A stretch of DNA of 7,994 nt from JBDRGC01 sp043818215 (lineage in GTDB: Bacteria; Chloroflexota; Anaerolineae; Anaerolineales; UBA11858), in NCBI GenBank assembly GCA_043818215.1, contig JBDRGC010000175.1:1-7994 (forward strand), given 5' to 3'. Every line of letters starts with the position of its first letter. Within the stretch, counting starts at the first letter, position 1. Position numbers and translations under genes: made by a program. The notes under the pieces were generated by a model. That model saw nothing but the letters and a program-made list of their open reading frames with translations. It was not told the origin of the DNA and searched no databases. Below, in pieces: positions 6,771 to 7,994 of the stretch.

Positions 6771-6830
6771 TTATAGCTCACGCACGCAGCGATAGCCGTG
6801 GTGCTCCCGCAATGTGCATTGGTCACGCCG
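6771..6830 (-). pseudogene. Possible C-terminal remnant of a formylglycine-generating-enzyme-like (SUMF1) domain
   Basis: On the minus strand a 19-codon open stretch ends in TAA (6771-6773) and reads RRDQCTLREHHGYRCVREL. The ending GYRCVREL resembles the GFRCVR(D/E) tail of SUMF1/FGE-sulfatase domains. Two in-frame TGA codons (6831-6836) immediately precede it, and no further homology is seen upstream before hicB. If real, it is a fragment left by deletion or by insertion of hicAB. The stretch is short and could be chance. Confidence 0.22.
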
Positions 6831-6882
6831 TCATCATCCCCTTGGCGCTTGACGCATTTCCTCCCAGATTCCTACATTGAGT

Positions 6883-7209
6883 TTATGCAGATGCATGGGT
6901 TTCTAGAACCCCACTTACCCAACTGTTAAGACTCTTGTCAGCAATTTTCGCTTGAGTATAAATCTTTCGATGTAATTCAGGAGGTATTCGAACGATAAAT
7001 TTGCCTGAAAATGGCTTCTCTGGTTCCTCATTCCTTTCTACACAGAACTCCAAGTAATCATCTACAGAATCTCTGAACGCCTGGCGAATATCATCGACCG
7101 AATCGCCCTGAAATGTGATTACATCGCGGAGATTGATAACCTCACCGTGAAAAATACCCGCCTCATCATCGTATTCAACTTTACCGACATATCCTTTATA
7201 TTCTATCAT
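6883..7209 (-). CDS. hicB: HicB antitoxin (HicB-like domain plus ribbon-helix-helix)
   Basis: HicB binds and blocks the HicA mRNA interferase and usually represses its own operon. The 108 residues hold an N-terminal partial RNase H-fold domain (about 1-65: MIEYKGYVGKVEYDDEAGIF, FHGEVINLRDVITF, SVDDIRQAFRDSVDDYLEF). A C-terminal DNA-binding ribbon-helix-helix segment follows (about 69-104: beta strand GKFIVRIP, then PELHRKIYTQAKIADKSLNSWVSGVLE). Its ATG overlaps the hicA stop by four bases (ATGA), indicating translational coupling; there is no strong Shine-Dalgarno. The operon order, toxin first, is usual for hicAB. Transcription likely ends at the bidirectional terminator about 120 bases downstream. 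Both domains look complete. Confidence 0.92.
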   Translation of the reverse strand: MIEYKGYVGKVEYDDEAGIFHGEVINLRDVITFQGDSVDDIRQAFRDSVDDYLEFCVERNEEPEKPFSGKFIVRIPPELHRKIYTQAKIADKSLNSWVSGVLETHASA

Positions 7210-7460
7210 GGTGATATTCCAGCTTCTTTCAAAAATTTTCGTACTGATTTCACAGCACCTTTATCGGTTTCTTTTTGAGGATGCGGACGGTGGAAAACCG
7301 CCCTGGCACCACTCAATGCAACTCGCACTCTTGAGCCTCTACCTTCTGTTATTTCTGCACCTACTGCATTGAAAAGTACCTCGATATCTTCCCAAGCTAT
7401 ATTTACGCGCACAGGTTGGGCAAAAATTGCTTCAAGCGTTTTCCTGTGTTTCTTCTGCAT
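7206..7460 (-). CDS. hicA: HicA toxin, mRNA interferase
   Basis: HicA is a small double-stranded-RNA-binding-fold toxin that cleaves mRNA and halts translation. The 84-residue product fits the family. It carries RKTLEAIFAQP near the start, DIEVLFNAVGAEITEGRGSRVRV in the middle, and the HRPHPQKETDKGAVKSVRKFLKEAGI tail characteristic of HicA (PHP...K...V..FL..AG). The canonical GSH motif, whose His is catalytic in studied HicA proteins, reads GSR here (Arg44). His57 and His60 in HRPHP remain. This looks like a known sister subfamily rather than a dead copy, but activity is unproven. It has no Shine-Dalgarno, and the promoter places the start point at or near the ATG. It overlaps hicB by four bases. 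Confidence 0.92.
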   Translation of the reverse strand: MQKKHRKTLEAIFAQPVRVNIAWEDIEVLFNAVGAEITEGRGSRVRVALSGARAVFHRPHPQKETDKGAVKSVRKFLKEAGISP

Positions 7461-7466
7461 AGAACA

Positions 7467-7495
7467 ATAATATCAGACAGTGATACTGAACGCAA
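7467..7495 (-). promoter_or_regulatory. hicAB promoter, probably giving a leaderless mRNA
   Basis: On the minus strand TTGCGT (7490-7495) and TATTAT (7467-7472) are 17 bases apart. Only six bases separate the -10 box from the hicA ATG, so transcription should begin at or within a base or two of the A of ATG. No Shine-Dalgarno is present, which agrees with a leaderless transcript. Confidence 0.62.
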
Positions 7496-7500
7496 GCGTT
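7471..7500. promoter_or_regulatory. Two inverted repeats in the hicAB promoter, candidate HicB operators
   Basis: TATCA-GACAG-TGATA (7471-7485) is a perfect 5-base inverted repeat between the -10 and -35 boxes. AACGC-AA-GCGTT (7489-7500) is another, covering the -35 box. HicB carries a ribbon-helix-helix domain and HicB-type antitoxins commonly autoregulate, so these are natural binding candidates. Confidence 0.5.
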
Positions 7501-7605
7501 TTGACAGATGATTTTTCCACTCTATCGCACTAAATATTTTTCCAGCAACTAACCTCCAAATTCGACCGCAAAACGGCCGTCCGTGGCGCGCAAGTTTCTT
7601 TTCCC

Positions 7606-7642
7606 GGTAGTGGTAAAAAGGTAAGTGATGGGCTATTTCAAA
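7606..7642 (-). repeat. Dispersed repeat copy B, distal part
   Basis: The complement of this 37-base stretch matches 4147-4183 at 33 of 37 positions. It is the outer part of the second, inverted copy; the other part lies at 7828-7876, separated by about 185 bases. Confidence 0.8.
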
Positions 7643-7668
7643 GAGTAAGTGTTCTGCCCCTGGTGAAA

Positions 7669-7793
7669 TAGAACGCGGATTATGCGGATATAGCGGATCA
7701 CCGCGGATTTTTTTTATAAAATATAATTCGCGTTAATCCGCTTAATCCGTGTCACACCTGCACTTGCTGCAGGTGCAAGTGTCCGCGTTCTAT
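7669..7793. mobile_element. Palindromic MITE-like element made of CGGAT-type arms
   Basis: Perfect 13-base terminal inverted repeats AATAGAACGCGGA (7667-7679) and TCCGCGTTCTATT (7782-7794) enclose arms that also pair imperfectly: GCGGAT-rich on the left (7675-7708) and ATCCGC-rich on the right (7729-7750). An AT-rich centre lies at 7708-7728. TGAAA occurs on each side (7664-7668 and 7794-7798) and may be a target duplication. A small secondary hairpin lies in the right arm. There is no coding frame. Boundaries are uncertain by a few bases. Confidence 0.6.
7755..7781. other. Two mutually exclusive hairpins in the right arm of the palindromic element
   Basis: CACCTGCA (7755-7762) pairs with TGCAGGTG (7768-7775) around CTTGC. 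Alternatively CACTTGC (7761-7767) pairs with GCAAGTG (7775-7781) around TGCAGGT. The stems share bases and cannot coexist. The complement of 7755-7783 shares GACACTTGCACC and GTGCAGGTG, in the same order, with 3890-3927. Confidence 0.55.
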
Positions 7794-7827
7794 TGAAACA
7801 ACTTTCAGCAGCCCCCTGAACGATCAC

Positions 7828-7876
7828 TTTCAATGAAGCTCCCAGCGGCGTCCCCGCCGCCGAGGATGGCGGCTAG
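7828..7876 (-). repeat. Dispersed repeat copy B, proximal part
   Basis: The complement matches 4105-4153 at 37 of 49 positions without gaps. It retains the GC-rich hairpin GCGGCG/CGCCGC (7845-7850, 7855-7860). TTTCAA at 7828-7833 recurs at 7636-7641, on the far side of the intervening sequence. Confidence 0.75.
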
Positions 7877-7994
7877 ACAGCGGTGAAGAATGGATGGGAG
7901 ATGGAAAATGGTGAGCAACAACCAAAAGGAGTTCAATCAGTCGCAACTGCGCCAGCCATGTATAACAGGCACAACTCCCCCCTCCCCATAACTG
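7877..7994. other. Window tail without a supported gene
   Basis: No frame here gives a recognisable product. A + strand frame from 7889 stops at 7991 or earlier and has no family features. An ATG near 7957 is open to the window edge, but the AAAGGAG at 7924-7930 is too far upstream to support it. It may be the leader of a gene beyond the window. Confidence 0.4.

Noticed and set aside
7501..7506. TTGACA resembling a -35 box on the plus strand
   Set aside because: No acceptable -10 box occurs 16-18 bases downstream and no gene follows.
7889..7994. Possible gene start at the window end
   Set aside because: The plus-strand frame closes quickly, and the only open ATG lacks a properly spaced ribosome binding site; too short to judge.
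1..7994. tRNA, rRNA and riboswitch signals
   Set aside because: No cloverleaf, rRNA-like stretch or recognised riboswitch core was seen; the structured intergenic stretches fit repeat elements better.

Overview
The window looks like a bacterial chromosome segment of moderate GC. Its gene set and protein styles fit Chloroflexota, most likely an Anaerolineae-type organism. This rests on remembered resemblance (DegV, the divergent EF-G-like protein, the HicAB subfamily, AT-rich and palindromic intergenic repeats), not on a search.

Layout. (1) 2-922, +: miaA, lacking only its first few codons. (2) 1040-2722, +: a long-chain acyl-CoA synthetase with its own strong promoter, whose -35 box overlaps the miaA stop; it ends at a clear terminator. 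(3) 2913-3782, -: a DegV-family fatty-acid-binding protein, convergent with the synthetase. (4) 3783-4554: a 770-base gene-free stretch packed with hairpins, dispersed repeats, a near-consensus promoter and a MITE-like element. (5) 4555-6624, +: an EF-G-like translational GTPase with unusual residues in several nucleotide-binding motifs, followed by a perfect bidirectional terminator. (6) 6883-7460, -: a hicA-hicB toxin-antitoxin operon with a probable leaderless promoter and embedded operator-like repeats. (7) 7461-7994: a gene-free tail with a second set of palindromic and dispersed repeats.

How the parts relate. The genes do not form one pathway. MiaA (tRNA A37 prenylation) and the EF-G-like GTPase both belong to translation. 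The acyl-CoA synthetase and DegV both handle fatty acids but are convergent, so they are not one operon. HicAB is an accessory toxin-antitoxin module.

I found no convincing new multi-gene system. The most interesting content is non-coding. At least four families of short dispersed sequence lie between the genes. One occurs as two direct copies of 77 and 84 bases, and its second copy supplies the stop codon and last six residues of the EF-G-like protein. One occurs as two inverted copies, the second split by about 190 bases. One is a MITE-like element sitting between the EF-G-like promoter and its start codon.
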